A stretch of DNA of 64,000 bases from Phragmitibacter sp965284365 (GTDB lineage Bacteria > Verrucomicrobiota > Verrucomicrobiia > Verrucomicrobiales > Verrucomicrobiaceae): assembly GCA_965284365.1 (NCBI GenBank), contig OZ260079.1, positions 2,356,001 to 2,420,000 of the forward strand. The letters are read 5' to 3'. Of the stretch, positions 63,188 through 64,000 are shown piece after piece. The position numbers and the translations under genes were made by a program. Under the pieces are notes generated by a model. It did no database searches. It was not told the origin of the DNA and was given only the letters and a program-made list of their open reading frames with translations. The stretch's first letter is position 1, and every line of letters begins with the position of its first letter.

Positions 63188-63715
63188 TCACCACCAGAAC
63201 TCGTCCGCCAGGAAAATACCGGCCATCAGCAAACCGATAACGAGTTTGGCAATCAATCCCAAGGCGGCCCCTACGGCCGTGCCGACTGTCGCCTTTGTAG
63301 CGGGCCCGAGCTTCTTCTTCGCAAAGAGAATTTCCAGGGCGAAGCCGCCGATCAGTGGACCTGCGATGAGCCCGACCGGCATGAAGAAAAGTCCCACCAC
63401 CCCTCCGATCAGAACACCCCATATTCCCCATTTGCTTCCCCCAAACCATTTCGTCCCCATGGCCCCACTGATAAAATCCACCACATAAGCCGCAACGCAG
63501 AGCAGGCCGATCAAAACCACGGACCACCAGGATACCCCTGTGCCGGAAAGCAGCACTTTGTGAAGAATGGCGCCCAGCAGAATGAGAAAGGGCCCTGGAA
63601 GCACAGGTACCACCATACCCAGCAGACCGGCAATCATGAGCGTCGCCGTCAGCGCCCAAACGCCAATCGTGGCAGGGTGAGCCGCATGCCAGAGATCTTG
63701 AAGGGACTGCCACAT
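63188..63715 (-). CDS. DUF456 membrane protein
   Basis: A 175-residue, glycine-rich protein with about four to five membrane segments; P-V-L-P-G-P-F-L-I-L-L-G-A near residue 37 and G-L-I-A-G-P-L-I-G-G are typical of DUF456. Function is unknown. It follows the nitroreductase gene by 31 bp. Confidence 0.85.
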   Translation of the reverse strand: MWQSLQDLWHAAHPATIGVWALTATLMIAGLLGMVVPVLPGPFLILLGAILHKVLLSGTGVSWWSVVLIGLLCVAAYVVDFISGAMGTKWFGGSKWGIWGVLIGGVVGLFFMPVGLIAGPLIGGFALEILFAKKKLGPATKATVGTAVGAALGLIAKLVIGLLMAGIFLADEFWW

Positions 63716-63746
63716 GATGAAGTGAAAGAGAATCGCGGGTGGGTAC

Positions 63747-64000
63747 TTAGCCGCGCCAGCTTATCTTCTCATCCACGGGTTTACGGACGGGCTTTGGCCA
63801 GTTGAAGCCGGGTTTGGGCCAGCCGACGTAAAAGAGTCCCAGGCATCGGTCCTGCTCACCGAGCCCGAGCCACTCAGTGAATTGCCGGGTGCCCGTGAGG
63901 GGAGGGGAGGACCAGTAAGCCGCTAATCCTGCTGCGCTCGCGGTCAGGTGCATGTTTTGCACTGCACAGGCCACGGCCTCTACCTCTTCGATCTCGGGGA
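63747..64000 (-). CDS. nitroreductase-family protein, C-terminal part
   Basis: The frame is open to the window edge, so only the last 84 or so residues are seen. I-E-E-V-E-A-V-A-C-A-V-Q-N-M-H-L-T-A and G-L-A-A-Y-W are the conserved helix and loop of FMN-dependent nitroreductases. It ends at 63747. The N-terminal FMN-binding part lies outside the window. Confidence 0.8.
   Translation of the reverse strand, partial: PEIEEVEAVACAVQNMHLTASAAGLAAYWSSPPLTGTRQFTEWLGLGEQDRCLGLFYVGWPKPGFNWPKPVRKPVDEKISWRG

Overview
The window reads as chromosome of a Prosthecobacter-like member of the Verrucomicrobia (PVC superphylum). The strongest evidence is a btubA-btubB-bklc operon (44163-40606, minus strand) encoding bacterial alpha/beta-like tubulins and a kinesin-light-chain-like TPR protein, a set known essentially only from Prosthecobacter. 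Supporting signs are a 52-residue Chlamydiae/Verrucomicrobia small basic protein, paired DUF1549/DUF1553 and DUF1501 genes, a DUF1552 gene, several sulfatases, and a PEP-CTERM autotransporter-repeat protein. I saw no rRNA, tRNA, CRISPR array, transposase or phage gene.

Layout. 1-1614 is the N-terminal part of a multi-PAS/GAF sensor (minus). 1747-3849 holds a secreted esterase divergent from a LacI-type regulator. 13559-3785 is an unbroken run of eleven minus-strand genes: seven form a Nit1C (cyanide-assimilation-linked) nitrilase cluster, interrupted before its last member by a Tat-exported sialidase, a ring-cleaving dioxygenase/hydrolase pair and a rhodanese-YceI fusion. 14128-24000 holds PPK2, a PSCyt2/PSD1 protein with its DUF1501 partner, the small basic protein, an RsuA-type pseudouridine synthase, a PL6-type lyase, a His-rich outer-membrane barrel and a DUF1460 lipoprotein. 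24123-40525 is mixed housekeeping (purL, folA, pdxA, mscL), an NagA-like deacetylase, an M50 protease, an M20 peptidase, a Gly-rich EF-hand protein, two sulfatases and a nitrilase/acetyltransferase pair.

40606-46524 is the bacterial tubulin locus. Directly upstream of btubA and co-directional is a 740-residue protein with two degenerate protein-kinase folds, one transmembrane helix near the C-terminus and a charged tail. This is the most interesting candidate for an undescribed component: a membrane-anchored tandem pseudokinase linked to tubulin filaments. Divergent from it is a 1,886-residue PEP-CTERM protein followed by a small lipoprotein.

53354-64000 holds pheT without pheS, an azurin-like cupredoxin, a DUF1552 gene without its usual partner, a secreted protein of unknown function, an AlgI/AlgX-type polysaccharide O-acetylation pair, a DUF456 membrane protein and the C-terminal part of a nitroreductase.

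Starts were moved inward from the longest frame wherever a signal peptide, family N-terminus or Shine-Dalgarno supported it; many genes show only weak Shine-Dalgarno sequences. All assignments come from reading motifs and remembered family patterns, with no database search.
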